Assembly (NCBI GenBank): GCA_002315975.1
Contig: DCIK01000005.1
Coordinates: 44,996 to 108,995 of the forward strand
DNA length: 64,000 nucleotides
Origin: Clostridiales bacterium UBA1728
Lineage (GTDB): Bacteria; Bacillota; Clostridia; Oscillospirales; Oscillospiraceae
Direction of reading: 5' to 3'
Made by a program: the position numbers and the translations under genes. Below the pieces are notes generated by a model. That model did no database searches, was not told the DNA's origin, and worked only from the letters and a program-made list of their open reading frames with translations. This document shows, one piece after another, positions 41,384 through 49,984 of this stretch. Numbering within the stretch: position 1 is the stretch's first letter; each line of letters starts with the position of its first letter.

Positions 41384-43213
41384 ATGGCAAACCACCTTCC
41401 CGAGCTGCGGGAGAAGGCCAATCGCCTGCCCCTGCTGCCGGGTGTCTATATCATGCTGGATGAGCAGAGCGAGGTCATCTATGTGGGCAAGGCCAAGAAG
41501 CTCAAAAACCGGGTGAGCAGCTACTTCCACGGGGAGCATCTGCCCAAGGTGGCGGCCATGGTGTCCCATGTGGCGGACTTCCATGTGATCATTGCCGAGA
41601 GCGAGTTTGAGGCACTGGTGCTGGAAAACTCCCTCATCAAGCTCCACAAGCCCCACTATAACATTCTCCTGAAGGATGATAAGGGCTATCCCTTCATCCG
41701 TCTGGATCAGAAAAGCCTTTATCCCCGCATGAGCCTCACCAACCGCGCCGCCGACGACGGAGCCCGCTACTTCGGCCCCTTCGGCTCCCGGGGACAGAGC
41801 AACGCCATCATCGATGCCGTCAGCAAGGCGCTGGGCCTGCCCGACTGCTCCCGGCAGTTTCCCCGAGACATCGGCAAGGGACGGCCCTGCCTCCAGTACC
41901 AGCTGGGAGCCTGCCGGGGCTGGTGCCGGGGGGAGCCCTCCCAATTGGAATATTCTCTGGCCATCGCCCAGCTTACCCTCATTTTAGAGGGGCGCAGCAG
42001 CGAGGTGGGGGAGAGCATCAGAGCCGAAATGGAGCAGGCCTCCGAGGAGCTCAGATTCGAGGACGCTGCCAGACTCCGGGATCGCTACCGCGCCGTGTCC
42101 ACGCTGGAAAACCGCCAGCGGGTCATCGCTGCAGCCCACAGCGATACCGATGCCATCGCCCTGGAGCGGGGAGCCAAGGCCTGCTTCGCCGTCCTCCACT
42201 ACACCGAGGGCGACCTGACAGGCAAGGACTACTCCCTCTTTCCCGATCCCATGGAGGACAACGCCGAGGCGCTGTCGGAGCTGCTGCGCCAATATTATGT
42301 AAACCGAAATCCCATGCCCTTCATTATCCTGCTGCCCTTCGAGATTGAGGACAGCGAGGACATAGCCCGCTTCCTCACGGAGCAGGCGGGGCATAAGGTG
42401 AGTGTAGAAATTCCCCAGCGGGGGGACAAGGCCGCCTTTGTGGAGAAGGCCCGGGTCAATGCCCGGGAGGAAATCCTCCGTGCCACCACCCAGGAGGAGC
42501 GGCACTCCAACACCGCGGAGTGGCTGCAAAAGGCGCTGGGACTTCCGGAGCTGCCTCACCGGATGGAGGCCTATGACATTTCCAACACCGGCGACAGTGA
42601 TATTGTCTCCTCCATGGTGGTCTATGTGGACGGTAAGCCGAAAAAGAGCGAGTACCGCCGGTTTAAGATGAAGACCGTGGAGCATCAGGACGACTACGGC
42701 TCCATGCAGGAGACCATCACCCGCCGCTTCACCCACTATCTGGAGGGCGACGGCAAATTTGCCGAAAAGCCCGACCTGCTCCTCATCGACGGCGGCGCAG
42801 AGCACGCAGGAGCTGCGGAGAGTGCATTGAGCGCATTGGGGCTCAGCTTCCCGGTCTTCGGCATGGTCAAGGACGACCGGCACCGAACCCGGGCGCTCAT
42901 CAATTCGCAGAGTCACGAGATCGGCATCCAGAGCAATCCCGCCGCCTTTGCCCTCATTGGCCGGATTCAGGAGGAGGTTCACCGCTTCGCCATCGAGTAC
43001 CACCGGAAGCTCCGGGACAGCGTGGGAGCCTCTACGCTGGAGAAAATCGAGGGCGTGGGCGAAAAACGCCGTCAGGCTCTCATGAAGGCCTTCGGCAGCA
43101 TCAAAAACATCAAAGCCGCAGAGCTCTCCGAGCTGGAGAATGTGGTCAACAGGCCCACGGCGCTGGCGGTTTATAACTACTTTCATCAGGAGGAAGCACA
43201 GTCATGCGAGTAA
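41384..43213 (+). CDS. uvrC: UvrABC system protein C
   Basis: A 609-residue excinuclease subunit. It has an N-terminal GIY-YIG nuclease domain (LPGVYIMLDEQSEVIYVGKAKKLKNRVSSYF), a UvrB-interacting UVR motif (MEQASEELRFEDAARLRDRYRAV), the RNase H-like second nuclease domain (EAYDISNTGDSDIVSSMVVYVDGKPKKSEYRRFKMK) and C-terminal tandem HhH (LEKIEGVGEKRRQALMKAFGSIKNIKAAEL). It makes both incisions in nucleotide excision repair. AAAGGAG precedes the ATG. The end overlaps rsmD by 10 bases. Confidence 0.96.
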   Translation: MANHLPELREKANRLPLLPGVYIMLDEQSEVIYVGKAKKLKNRVSSYFHGEHLPKVAAMVSHVADFHVIIAESEFEALVLENSLIKLHKPHYNILLKDDKGYPFIRLDQKSLYPRMSLTNRAADDGARYFGPFGSRGQSNAIIDAVSKALGLPDCSRQFPRDIGKGRPCLQYQLGACRGWCRGEPSQLEYSLAIAQLTLILEGRSSEVGESIRAEMEQASEELRFEDAARLRDRYRAVSTLENRQRVIAAAHSDTDAIALERGAKACFAVLHYTEGDLTGKDYSLFPDPMEDNAEALSELLRQYYVNRNPMPFIILLPFEIEDSEDIARFLTEQAGHKVSVEIPQRGDKAAFVEKARVNAREEILRATTQEERHSNTAEWLQKALGLPELPHRMEAYDISNTGDSDIVSSMVVYVDGKPKKSEYRRFKMKTVEHQDDYGSMQETITRRFTHYLEGDGKFAEKPDLLLIDGGAEHAGAAESALSALGLSFPVFGMVKDDRHRTRALINSQSHEIGIQSNPAAFALIGRIQEEVHRFAIEYHRKLRDSVGASTLEKIEGVGEKRRQALMKAFGSIKNIKAAELSELENVVNRPTALAVYNYFHQEEAQSCE

Positions 43214-43749
43214 TTACCGGTACTGCCCGGGGCAGAAAGCTCCGGGAGCCTGCCAATATGGATATCCGCCCCACCACCGATCAGGTGAAGGAGGCTCTTT
43301 TCAACATCGTCCAGTGGGATCTGGAGGGTCGCAGGGTGCTCGACCTCTTCTCCGGCACCGGTCAGCTGGGCATCGAGGCTCTGTCCCGGGGCGCTGCCTC
43401 CTGCCTCTTTTTAGACGAGAGCAAGCAGGCAGTTGACATAATCAAGGAAAATGTGGAGCGCTGCGGCTTCACCAATGCCAGGATTCTCCGCACCGACTCT
43501 CTGGGCTATCTTCGCAGCGGAGAGAAGTTTGATATGATCTTCATCGATCCTCCCTACGGCAAAGGGCTGGAGCAAAGGGCTGTGGAGCTGATAGAAGAAT
43601 TTGACATTCTCTCTCCGGGTGGTATAATGACCGTAGAGACCCGCCGTGAAACCCCGTCCCCCGTCATCCGTGAGGGCTACGGCACGGCAAAGGAATATTG
43701 CTACGGCAAAATCAAGCTCACTGTGATCACAAGAGGAGTAGAGACATGA
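43204..43749 (+). CDS. rsmD: 16S rRNA (guanine966-N2)-methyltransferase RsmD
   Basis: A 181-residue methyltransferase with the RsmD start RVITGTARGRKLREP...RPTTDQVKEALFNIV, SAM motif VLDLFSGTGQLGIEALSRGA and catalytic motif FIDPPYGKGL (the DPPY type for N-methylation). It modifies G966 in 16S rRNA. It overlaps uvrC by 10 and coaD by 4 bases; rsmD-coaD is a conserved pair. Confidence 0.94.
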   Translation: MRVITGTARGRKLREPANMDIRPTTDQVKEALFNIVQWDLEGRRVLDLFSGTGQLGIEALSRGAASCLFLDESKQAVDIIKENVERCGFTNARILRTDSLGYLRSGEKFDMIFIDPPYGKGLEQRAVELIEEFDILSPGGIMTVETRRETPSPVIREGYGTAKEYCYGKIKLTVITRGVET

Positions 43750-44234
43750 AAACAGCCATTTTAGCCGGCAGCTACGACCCCATTACCAACGGTCATCTGG
43801 ACATCATTCACCGGGCCGCCAAGCTCTTCGACAAGGTCGTAGTGGTGGTGGTCTTCAATACCGCCAAGCACTCCCTTTTTACCGTGGAGGAGCGTATGGA
43901 GCTCATCCGCACCGTCACCACCGACATCCCCGGCGTGGAGATTTCCTGCTGGGACAAGCTGCTGGTGGACTTTGCCGTGAAGTACGAGAATCCCGTCATT
44001 GTCCGCGGTCTGCGGAGCATCACGGACTTTGAGTACGAGTTCCAGATGGAGATGTTCAACAAGCACCTGAGACGGGATGTGGAGACCGTCTTCCTGGCCT
44101 CCAGCGAGAAGTACACCTACCTCTCCTCCAGCGCCGTCAAGGAGCTGGCCTACTACGGCTCCGATCTGAGCGAGTACGTGCCTGCCCCCATCCGGCAGAT
44201 TGTTGCCGAGCGGGGACTGGGGCCCAATCAGTAA
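43746..44234 (+). CDS. coaD: Phosphopantetheine adenylyltransferase
   Basis: A 162-residue nucleotidyltransferase with AGSYDPITNGHLDIIHRAAKLFD (T/H-x-G-H motif as NGHLD) and RGLRSITDFEYEFQM, and the closing ISSSxVKEL type segment YLSSSAVKELAYYG. It makes dephospho-CoA in coenzyme A synthesis. The ATG at 43746, with GAGGAG upstream, overlaps the rsmD stop. A terminator follows. Confidence 0.95.
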   Translation: MKTAILAGSYDPITNGHLDIIHRAAKLFDKVVVVVVFNTAKHSLFTVEERMELIRTVTTDIPGVEISCWDKLLVDFAVKYENPVIVRGLRSITDFEYEFQMEMFNKHLRRDVETVFLASSEKYTYLSSSAVKELAYYGSDLSEYVPAPIRQIVAERGLGPNQ

Positions 44235-44258
44235 AAAGGAAATACAACAATTACCAAT

Positions 44259-44290
44259 AAAACTGCGGCCATATGGCTGCAGTTTTATTT
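44259..44290 (+). terminator. Intrinsic terminator after coaD
   Basis: AAAACTGC-GGCC-atat-GGC-t-GCAGTTTT (44259-44286), followed by ATTTC. It ends the uvrC-rsmD-coaD unit. Confidence 0.8.
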
Positions 44291-44370
44291 CTTGTTACCG
44301 AAAATGCCTTGAAGTAATCCGCGCTTTCGGCTACACTACCCATGTTAATGTGTGCAAAGGAGATTTTTTC

Positions 44371-44934
44371 ATGGCTATGGAAAGCAGCGCTCTTGAGATT
44401 ATTGAAGGGCTTTATAAAATGGTGGCAGAGGCCTGGGGTGTGCCCATCGGCAACGAAAAGTGCATTGTGGAGCGGGAAGTGGTTCTGAGTATGCTCGACG
44501 AGCTGAAGGCCTGCCTGCCCGTGGAGATCGCCGAGGCTCGCCGTCTGGTCAGCAGCCGCACCGAGTATATGAACTCCGCCAAGAAGGAGGCCGAGGCTCT
44601 CCGCCAGCAGGCTGAGGAGCAGGCTCGCGCCATTCTCGATAAGCAGGTTATCATGCAGGAGGCCAGACGCCGCAGCGAGGAGATGCTTGCCTCCGCCGAA
44701 ACGCGCAGCCGTGAGCTCCGCAGAGTGGCCAGCGAATATGTGGACGATGCCCTTCGCCGCACCGAGGAGGCCATGGCCGATGCGCTGGGCAATGTCCGCG
44801 CCACCCGTGCCCGCTTCGTCACCCTCACCGGCGGCACCATGCCCGTGGAGAGCGAGCCCGCGGAGGAAGCTCCCGTTGAAGAGGCCAGGCCCACTCCCAC
44901 CTTTGTGGAGATTGTCCCCGACGTGGAGGAATAA
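44371..44934 (+). CDS. Coiled-coil protein resembling V-type ATPase subunit H/F0F1 subunit b-like proteins
   Basis: A 187-residue soluble protein that is mostly one long charged helix: EARRLVSSRTEYMNSAKKEAEALRQQAEEQARAILDKQVIMQEARRRSEEML..., then an acidic tail (PAEEAPVEEARPTPTFVEIVPDVEE). Related clostridial proteins after coaD are usually labelled as ATPase H-subunit-like on the basis of the coiled coil alone. No ATPase operon is here, so that label should not be taken as function. AAAGGAG lies 9-10 bases before the ATG at 44371. Confidence 0.7.
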   Translation: MAMESSALEIIEGLYKMVAEAWGVPIGNEKCIVEREVVLSMLDELKACLPVEIAEARRLVSSRTEYMNSAKKEAEALRQQAEEQARAILDKQVIMQEARRRSEEMLASAETRSRELRRVASEYVDDALRRTEEAMADALGNVRATRARFVTLTGGTMPVESEPAEEAPVEEARPTPTFVEIVPDVEE

Positions 44935-44964
44935 GCCCGGCACCCTCCTCTTTCCGGAATCCTT

Positions 44965-45020
44965 GCTTTAGCCTCGCAGAGTTTGCGAGCCGCAGCTCGC
45001 AAAAAAATCAAATCATTTTT
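44965..45020. repeat. Partial copy (3' part) of multi-hairpin element R4, copy F, reverse
   Basis: Read on the minus strand: AAAAATGATTTGATTTTTTT, then GCGAGCTGCGGCTCGCAAAC and TCTGCGAGGCTAAAG. This corresponds to the right-hand third of copy C. Hairpin 5 here is a perfect GCGAGC/GCTCGC; in copies A and C it contains a wobble pair. It lies immediately upstream of the ribosome site of the next gene. Confidence 0.6.
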
Positions 45021-45037
45021 ATGTAAGGAGTATTGCC

Positions 45038-45592
45038 GTGAAAATCATTGCAGTGTATCTGAGCACCAGAAAGGGAAGCGTATCCGGAAGAATTCTCGAT
45101 GAGCTGACTGCCGGCGCAGAGGAAGCCGGTGCCACCGTCAGCCGCTACAGAATCGGCGATGGCATCCTGGGCTGCCGCGGCTGTGGCAGCTGCGTGAAGG
45201 CCGGCAAGTGCGTGGTTCAGGACCCGCTCACTCCCTACTGGGACGACCTGCAGGACGCAGATCTGGTCATTGTCGGTGCTTCCAACTATATGGGCAACGT
45301 GATGGGTCAGGCCTGGTCGTTCATGAACCGCCATTTCTGCCTGGCGGATACCTCTAAGGGTCGCGAGAACCGCGTGATCCGTATTCCCGCCGGAAAGCGC
45401 ATTATGGGCGTATTTGCCCAGGGCGCTCCCAACAAGGATATCTACCGCGAGGTCTACCGTAAGTATCTGAAGATTTTCAGCGCCTACGGTCTCAGTGCCG
45501 AGGAGCCCATCGTGGTCAACGCCGCCGATCTCACCGAGGAGCGGCTGGCAGGCTGTCGCGCCGAAGGACGCGCCTGGGTGGAGCAGGCCTGA
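45038..45592 (+). CDS. Iron-sulfur flavoprotein-like NAD(P)H-dependent oxidoreductase
   Basis: A 184-residue flavodoxin-fold protein. The N-terminal FMN loop region is STRKGSVSGRILDEL. A compact Cys motif CRGCGSCVKAGKC (C-x2-C-x2-C-x5-C) fits the 4Fe-4S motif of Isf-type flavoproteins. GASNYMGNVMGQAWSFMNRH is the family's FMN-contact block. It probably reduces small electrophiles or passes electrons in an anaerobe. The start is GTG at 45038 with AAGGAG 7 bases upstream. A terminator (45673-45710) follows. Confidence 0.83.
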   Translation: MKIIAVYLSTRKGSVSGRILDELTAGAEEAGATVSRYRIGDGILGCRGCGSCVKAGKCVVQDPLTPYWDDLQDADLVIVGASNYMGNVMGQAWSFMNRHFCLADTSKGRENRVIRIPAGKRIMGVFAQGAPNKDIYREVYRKYLKIFSAYGLSAEEPIVVNAADLTEERLAGCRAEGRAWVEQA

Positions 45593-45672
45593 CGCATTTG
45601 CGCATTTTTCTACAAAGCGAGGCCCCTTTTCTTGTACTATTCGCTGAAAAAAGTGAATACAGATTTGACATT

Positions 45673-45710
45673 TTGTGCCGGAAAGAAGTTATGTCTACTT
45701 TCCGGCACAA
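45673..45710 (+). terminator. Intrinsic terminator after the flavoprotein gene
   Basis: TTGTGCCGGAAAG (45673-45685) faces CTTTCCGGCACAA (45698-45710), a perfect 13-bp stem, followed by TCTGTTTATTTTC. It isolates the division cluster that follows. The rest of 45593-45769 has no feature. Confidence 0.75.
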
Positions 45711-45769
45711 TCTGTTTATTTTCTCGCTTCTCTCAGCGGAAGCTGAAAATTTTTGGGAGAAAATTTCCC

Positions 45770-45798
45770 TTGCAATTTCATTTTTTCCTCTTTATAAT
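45770..45798 (+). promoter_or_regulatory. Promoter of the mraZ division and cell-wall cluster
   Basis: TTGCAA (45770-45775), 17-base spacer, TATAAT (45793-45798). It gives a leader of about 90 bases before mraZ and is the only strong promoter seen ahead of the cluster. Confidence 0.8.
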
Positions 45799-45807
45799 AA
45801 GAACCAC

Positions 45808-45837
45808 GTGGTGAGAAGTGGGGGAAAGTGTACGTTT
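45808..45837 (+). promoter_or_regulatory. MraZ operator: three GTG-type boxes at 10-bp period
   Basis: GTGGTGAGAA (45808-45817), GTGGGGGAAA (45818-45827) and GTGTACGTTT (45828-45837) are direct repeats exactly one helical turn apart, placed at and just after the expected transcription start. MraZ in other bacteria binds GTGGG-type direct repeats spaced about 10 bp at its own promoter. The match in sequence, spacing and position makes this a likely autoregulatory operator; the third box is the weakest. Confidence 0.65.
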
Positions 45838-45893
45838 TTCCCACGCTTTTTCAGCCCGGACCCACAGCGCAGCGGGAGAGGAGGGACAGCCCC

Positions 45894-46310
45894 ATGACAG
45901 GAGAATATGAGCACAGCATAGATGCCAAGGGTCGTCTGTTCATACCCGTGCGGCTGCGCAGTGAGCTGGGCGAGGTGTTCTATGTAACGGTCTCCATGGA
46001 GAAGTGCCTGAGCGCCTACTCTCAGGAGAGCTGGGATGCCTTCACCCGTAAGTGCGATGCCATGCCCTATGTGAAGCAGAGGAAAATGCGGCCTCTTTTT
46101 GCCCTTGCCGCCCGCTGCGAGGTGGACGGACAGGGACGGATTCTGCTGCCCCAGAACCTGCGGAGCTTTGCGGGACTGGAGAAGGATGTGGCCGTCATCG
46201 GCTGCAACAACCACGCGGAGATCTGGGATCTTCGGCGCTGGCAGGAGATCAACACCGAGGAGCTGACCCCGGAGAATATTGCCGCTGTTATGGAGGAGCT
46301 GGATTTCTGA
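45894..46310 (+). CDS. mraZ: Transcriptional regulator MraZ
   Basis: A 138-residue protein with two SpoVT/AbrB-like half-domains: GEYEHSIDAKGRLFIPVRLRSELG at the start and CEVDGQGRILLPQNLRSFAGLEKDVAVIGCNNHAEIWD in the second half. It sits at the head of the division cluster and likely controls it through the repeat boxes in its leader. GAGGAGGG lies about 10 bases before the ATG. The stop overlaps the rsmH ATG by one base. Confidence 0.94.
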   Translation: MTGEYEHSIDAKGRLFIPVRLRSELGEVFYVTVSMEKCLSAYSQESWDAFTRKCDAMPYVKQRKMRPLFALAARCEVDGQGRILLPQNLRSFAGLEKDVAVIGCNNHAEIWDLRRWQEINTEELTPENIAAVMEELDF

Positions 46311-47239
46311 TGCCGAAGCATATCAGCGTCCTGTTGGACGAATGTATCGAAAATCTGAATATCGACCCCAGCGGTATCTATGTGGACGGCACTCTGGGTC
46401 TCGGCGGTCACTCGCTGGAAATCGCCGGGCGCCTGAGCACCGGGCGGCTCATCGGCATTGACCGTGACGAGACCGCCATTGAGCGCAGCGCGGAGCGGCT
46501 TCATGACTATATGGATCGCATCACCCTCGTACACGGAAACTTCCGGGAGCTGGGTGACATTCTCGACCGGCTGGGCATCGACAGGGTAAACGGTATGCTC
46601 TTTGATCTGGGCGTGTCCTCTCCGCAGCTGGATGAGGCGGAGCGGGGCTTTTCCTATATGGCGGACGCGCCGCTGGATATGCGCATGGATCGCTCTCAGG
46701 GCCAGTCGGCAGGGGAGCTGGTGAACCATGCGGATGCAAACACCCTCAAGCGTATCCTCTGGGACTACGGCGAGGAGCGCTACGCCCCCCAGATTGCCAA
46801 CGCCATCGTCCACCAGCGGGAGAAAAAGCCCATCGAGACCACGCTGGAGCTGGTGGACATCATCAGGAGCGCCATGCCAGCCGCCGCTCTGCGGGAAAAG
46901 CAGCACCCCGCCAAGCGCAGCTTTCAGGCCCTTCGCATCGCCGTTAACGACGAGCTGGAGGCCGAGCGTGAGATGCTGGACACCGCCATGGAGCGTCTTG
47001 CTCCCGGCGGAAGACTCTGCGTAATCACCTTTCATTCTCTCGAAGATAAGATTGCCAAAGCGGCCATCCGTTCCCGGGAGAACGGCTGTACCTGTCCCCG
47101 GGATTTCCCGGTTTGCAAGTGCGGCTTTGTACAGACCGTTCGCTCCGTCCATCGCAAGCCCATCACGGCGAGCAAGGAGGAGCTGGACTATAATCCCCGC
47201 AGCCGCAGTGCGAAGCTCCGTGTAGCGGAAAGGCTCTGA
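46310..47239 (+). CDS. rsmH: 16S rRNA (cytosine1402-N4)-methyltransferase RsmH (MraW)
   Basis: A 309-residue methyltransferase: KHISVLLDECIENLNIDPSGIYVDGTLGLGGHS at the start, LFDLGVSSPQLDEAERGFSY in the middle and a Cys-containing end (NGCTCPRDFPVCKCG). The ATG at 46310 overlaps the mraZ stop (TGATG); the frame upstream of this is only mraZ in another frame. Next is the ftsL-like gene with no gap. Confidence 0.95.
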   Translation: MPKHISVLLDECIENLNIDPSGIYVDGTLGLGGHSLEIAGRLSTGRLIGIDRDETAIERSAERLHDYMDRITLVHGNFRELGDILDRLGIDRVNGMLFDLGVSSPQLDEAERGFSYMADAPLDMRMDRSQGQSAGELVNHADANTLKRILWDYGEERYAPQIANAIVHQREKKPIETTLELVDIIRSAMPAAALREKQHPAKRSFQALRIAVNDELEAEREMLDTAMERLAPGGRLCVITFHSLEDKIAKAAIRSRENGCTCPRDFPVCKCGFVQTVRSVHRKPITASKEELDYNPRSRSAKLRVAERL

Positions 47240-47587
47240 ATGAACAGACGCTGCCGCCTTGTCTTCACCCTGCTCTTAACTCTTTCGGCCTTTTTCTGGA
47301 CTCTGAGCCTCCGAAAGCGTGTGGAAAACCTGAGCATCTGCCAAAGCATATTGGAAGAAGAGAAAGAGTATCGGGAACTGAAGGACGAGGAGCAGCGGCT
47401 TTATGCACAGCTGTACCGCCCCGTAGAGCTATGCGATAAGGAAGCAGCGGCGCTGGCACTGGGCATGGATAAGCCCCGCTGGGAGCAGCTTGTCTGCGCA
47501 GAGAGTGTCCTGCCCGATCGGGTCACGGTGCTGCAGCCGAGTCCCGGCTTACGGGAAAAGATTCGCGAGCTTTTCTCCCTTCCCTGA
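47240..47587 (+). CDS. ftsL: FtsL-like division protein
   Basis: A 115-residue bitopic protein: short basic N-terminus (MNRRCR), one membrane helix (LVFTLLLTLSAFFWTLSL), then a heptad-like coiled coil (RKRVENLSICQSILEEEKEYRELKDEEQRLYAQL). Sequence identity to FtsL is always low, so the call rests on topology, size and its place between rsmH and the division PBP. It starts on the base after the rsmH stop. It would scaffold FtsQ and the PBP at the septum. Confidence 0.75.
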   Translation: MNRRCRLVFTLLLTLSAFFWTLSLRKRVENLSICQSILEEEKEYRELKDEEQRLYAQLYRPVELCDKEAAALALGMDKPRWEQLVCAESVLPDRVTVLQPSPGLREKIRELFSLP

Positions 47588-47650
47588 GCATTTTCTCCGC
47601 TTCCCGCTCGTATACTTCCGGTAAGAACTTCTGCATGGGAGGAACCGGAA

Positions 47651-49969
47651 ATGGGAAACGGAGAGCGGGGGAGCAGCCCAAGGCTGCCCAATCGAATGAT
47701 GCTGCGCCGCGCACTGTTCTTGCTGAGCGTGTGCGGCATAGTTGCCTTTATTATCATCGCCCTGCGCCTTTTTGATCTGCAGGTAAGCAAGCACGAGCAG
47801 TACGAAACGGCGGCGCTGGAGCAGCAGATGCGCAGCACCACCCTCAACGCTTCCCGGGGAACCATCACCGATCGCAAGGGCAATGTGCTGGCCGTATCCA
47901 CCACCGCGTGGAGCATTTACCTCTGCCCCGAGGAGCTGGAGCGCTACGGCGAGGACAGCGAGCTTATCGCCACCGGCCTTGCAGAGCTTCTGGACATGGA
48001 CGCCGACAAGCTCCGCAGTCTCTGCAGTGACAAAAGCAGTTGGTACAAGACCGTTCTGCGCCGCGCAGACTACGAGACCACCGAAAAGGTGCGGGCCTTC
48101 AAAAACGAGCACGGTCTCCGCTCGATCAAAATCGAGACCGACAATAAACGGGTTTATCCCTATTCCTCTCTGGCCTCCCATGTCATCGGCTTTGTGGGCG
48201 CGGACAATACGGGGCTTGCCGGGGTGGAATACAGCTATAACGAAGTTCTCACCGGTCAAAACGGCAGCGTCAGCCGCCTGAAAAATTCGGCCGGCAGCGA
48301 TATGCTCTTTACCTCCTGGGAGGAGGTGAAGGAGCCCCGGAACGGCGCGGAGCTGAAGCTTACGCTGGATGTTACCCTCCAGTATTATCTGGAAAAGCAG
48401 CTCAGGCAGGCTGTGGAGGACTACAGCATCCGCAACGGTGCGGCCGCCATCGCCGTGAATCCCAAAACCGGCGGCATTCTGGCCATGGCGTCGCTGGGAA
48501 ACTTTGATCTGAACAACTATGCCCTCGTCCCCGACGAGATCAGCGAGCTGGCCGCCCAAAGCGAGGACGGTCAGGCAATCATCGAAAGCGCCCGCCAGCG
48601 CCAGTGGCGCAACAAGGCGGTGTCCGATACCTACGAGCCCGGCTCCACCTTCAAGATTCTCACTCTGGCCATGGCGCTGGAGGAGGGCATCGTCAGCGAA
48701 AGCAGCAGCTTTTACTGCGGCGGCAGCATGAATGTGCTGGGTCGCGGCAAGCCCCTTAAGTGCTGGAAGACCGCCGGCCACGGCTCCCAGACGCTTACAC
48801 AGGCGGCTGAGCACTCCTGCAACGTGGCCTTTGCCACCATCGGTCTGCGGCTGGGAGAGGAAACCTTCTACCGCTACTGCGAAGCCTTCGGCTTCTTTCA
48901 AAGCAGCGAGGACGAGACCCGTCAGCTCAGCGGCAAGACCGGCATCGCCCTCCCCGGCGAGAGCGGCAGCATCTGGTGGAGTCGCAGGGTCTTCTGCAAC
49001 AGCGAAAATCTGTCGCAGCTGGCGGCAGCCTCCTTTGGTCAGACCTTCAACATTACCCCCATCCAGCTCTGCATGGCGGTGTCCGCCTGCTGCAACGGGG
49101 GTTATCTCATGGAGCCGAGACTGGTGGAGAGCATCACCTACCCGGACGGCAGCACGGAGACCGTGGAGCCGAAGGTACTGCGGCAGGTCATCTCCGAGAG
49201 CACCAGCAAGAAGCTCAATACCATTTTGGAACAGGTGGTCTCTGATAAAAAGGAGGGTACCGGCAAAAACGCCTCGGTGGTGGGCTACCGCATTGCCGGG
49301 AAAACCGGAACCAGCGAAAAGGTGGCCCAGAACATGGTCAGCGGTGAGAAGGAATACATCGTCTCCTTCATCGGCTACGCCCCCGCCGACGACCCCGAAA
49401 TCTTAGTGCTTGTACTGCTGGACGATCCCTCCCCGGACTCCGGCATCTACATATCCGGTGGTCAGATGGCCGCCCCCGTGGTGGGCGCATTTCTGTCTGA
49501 GGCGCTGCCCGCCATGGGGATCCTGCCCAGCTATTCCCCGGAGGAACAGGCCGCTCTGGACCGGGAGGTGCCCAATCTCGTCGGCATGGATGTGAGCGCT
49601 GCCGCCAATTCTCTGCAGGAGGCGGGACTGAGCTACAAGGCCACGGGCAGCGGCAGCATCGTCACCGCCCAGCTTCCCGCGGCAGGTACCACCATTGCCG
49701 GCGGCAGCAGCGTCCTGCTCTATCTGGACGCTTCCCCCGCAGAGCGCAGCACCACCGTGCCGGAGCTCTCCGGTCTCAGCTACCGGGAGGCAAGAGAAAC
49801 GCTGGCGGCTCAGGGACTGTTCATCTCCGCCGATAATACCTCCCTTGCCCGGGAGGACAGCGTAACTGTCCGTTCCCAGAGTCTGCGCCCCGGCAGCGCC
49901 CTGGATTGGGGCGGCGTGGTTCGGGTGACGCTGGCCGATGCGGATGCGGGCAGTTTAGGAAAATACTGA
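47651..49969 (+). CDS. Division-type class B penicillin-binding protein with PASTA domains (FtsI/SpoVD-like)
   Basis: A 772-residue transpeptidase. One membrane helix (LFLLSVCGIVAFIIIALRLFDLQV) is followed by a dimerisation domain (RGTITDRKGNVLAVSTTAWSIYL) and a transpeptidase domain with SxxK as STFK (Ser332), SxN as SCN (AEHSCNVAF) and KTG as GKTGTSEK (Lys551). Two C-terminal PASTA domains follow (from VPNLVGMDVSAAANSLQEAGL and VPELSGLSYREARETLAAQGL). In Firmicutes both the vegetative division PBP and sporulation SpoVD have this layout; in this cluster it may serve both roles. GGAGG precedes the ATG. Confidence 0.93.
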   Translation: MGNGERGSSPRLPNRMMLRRALFLLSVCGIVAFIIIALRLFDLQVSKHEQYETAALEQQMRSTTLNASRGTITDRKGNVLAVSTTAWSIYLCPEELERYGEDSELIATGLAELLDMDADKLRSLCSDKSSWYKTVLRRADYETTEKVRAFKNEHGLRSIKIETDNKRVYPYSSLASHVIGFVGADNTGLAGVEYSYNEVLTGQNGSVSRLKNSAGSDMLFTSWEEVKEPRNGAELKLTLDVTLQYYLEKQLRQAVEDYSIRNGAAAIAVNPKTGGILAMASLGNFDLNNYALVPDEISELAAQSEDGQAIIESARQRQWRNKAVSDTYEPGSTFKILTLAMALEEGIVSESSSFYCGGSMNVLGRGKPLKCWKTAGHGSQTLTQAAEHSCNVAFATIGLRLGEETFYRYCEAFGFFQSSEDETRQLSGKTGIALPGESGSIWWSRRVFCNSENLSQLAAASFGQTFNITPIQLCMAVSACCNGGYLMEPRLVESITYPDGSTETVEPKVLRQVISESTSKKLNTILEQVVSDKKEGTGKNASVVGYRIAGKTGTSEKVAQNMVSGEKEYIVSFIGYAPADDPEILVLVLLDDPSPDSGIYISGGQMAAPVVGAFLSEALPAMGILPSYSPEEQAALDREVPNLVGMDVSAAANSLQEAGLSYKATGSGSIVTAQLPAAGTTIAGGSSVLLYLDASPAERSTTVPELSGLSYREARETLAAQGLFISADNTSLAREDSVTVRSQSLRPGSALDWGGVVRVTLADADAGSLGKY

Positions 49970-49984
49970 ATGGGAGAAAAAGCC

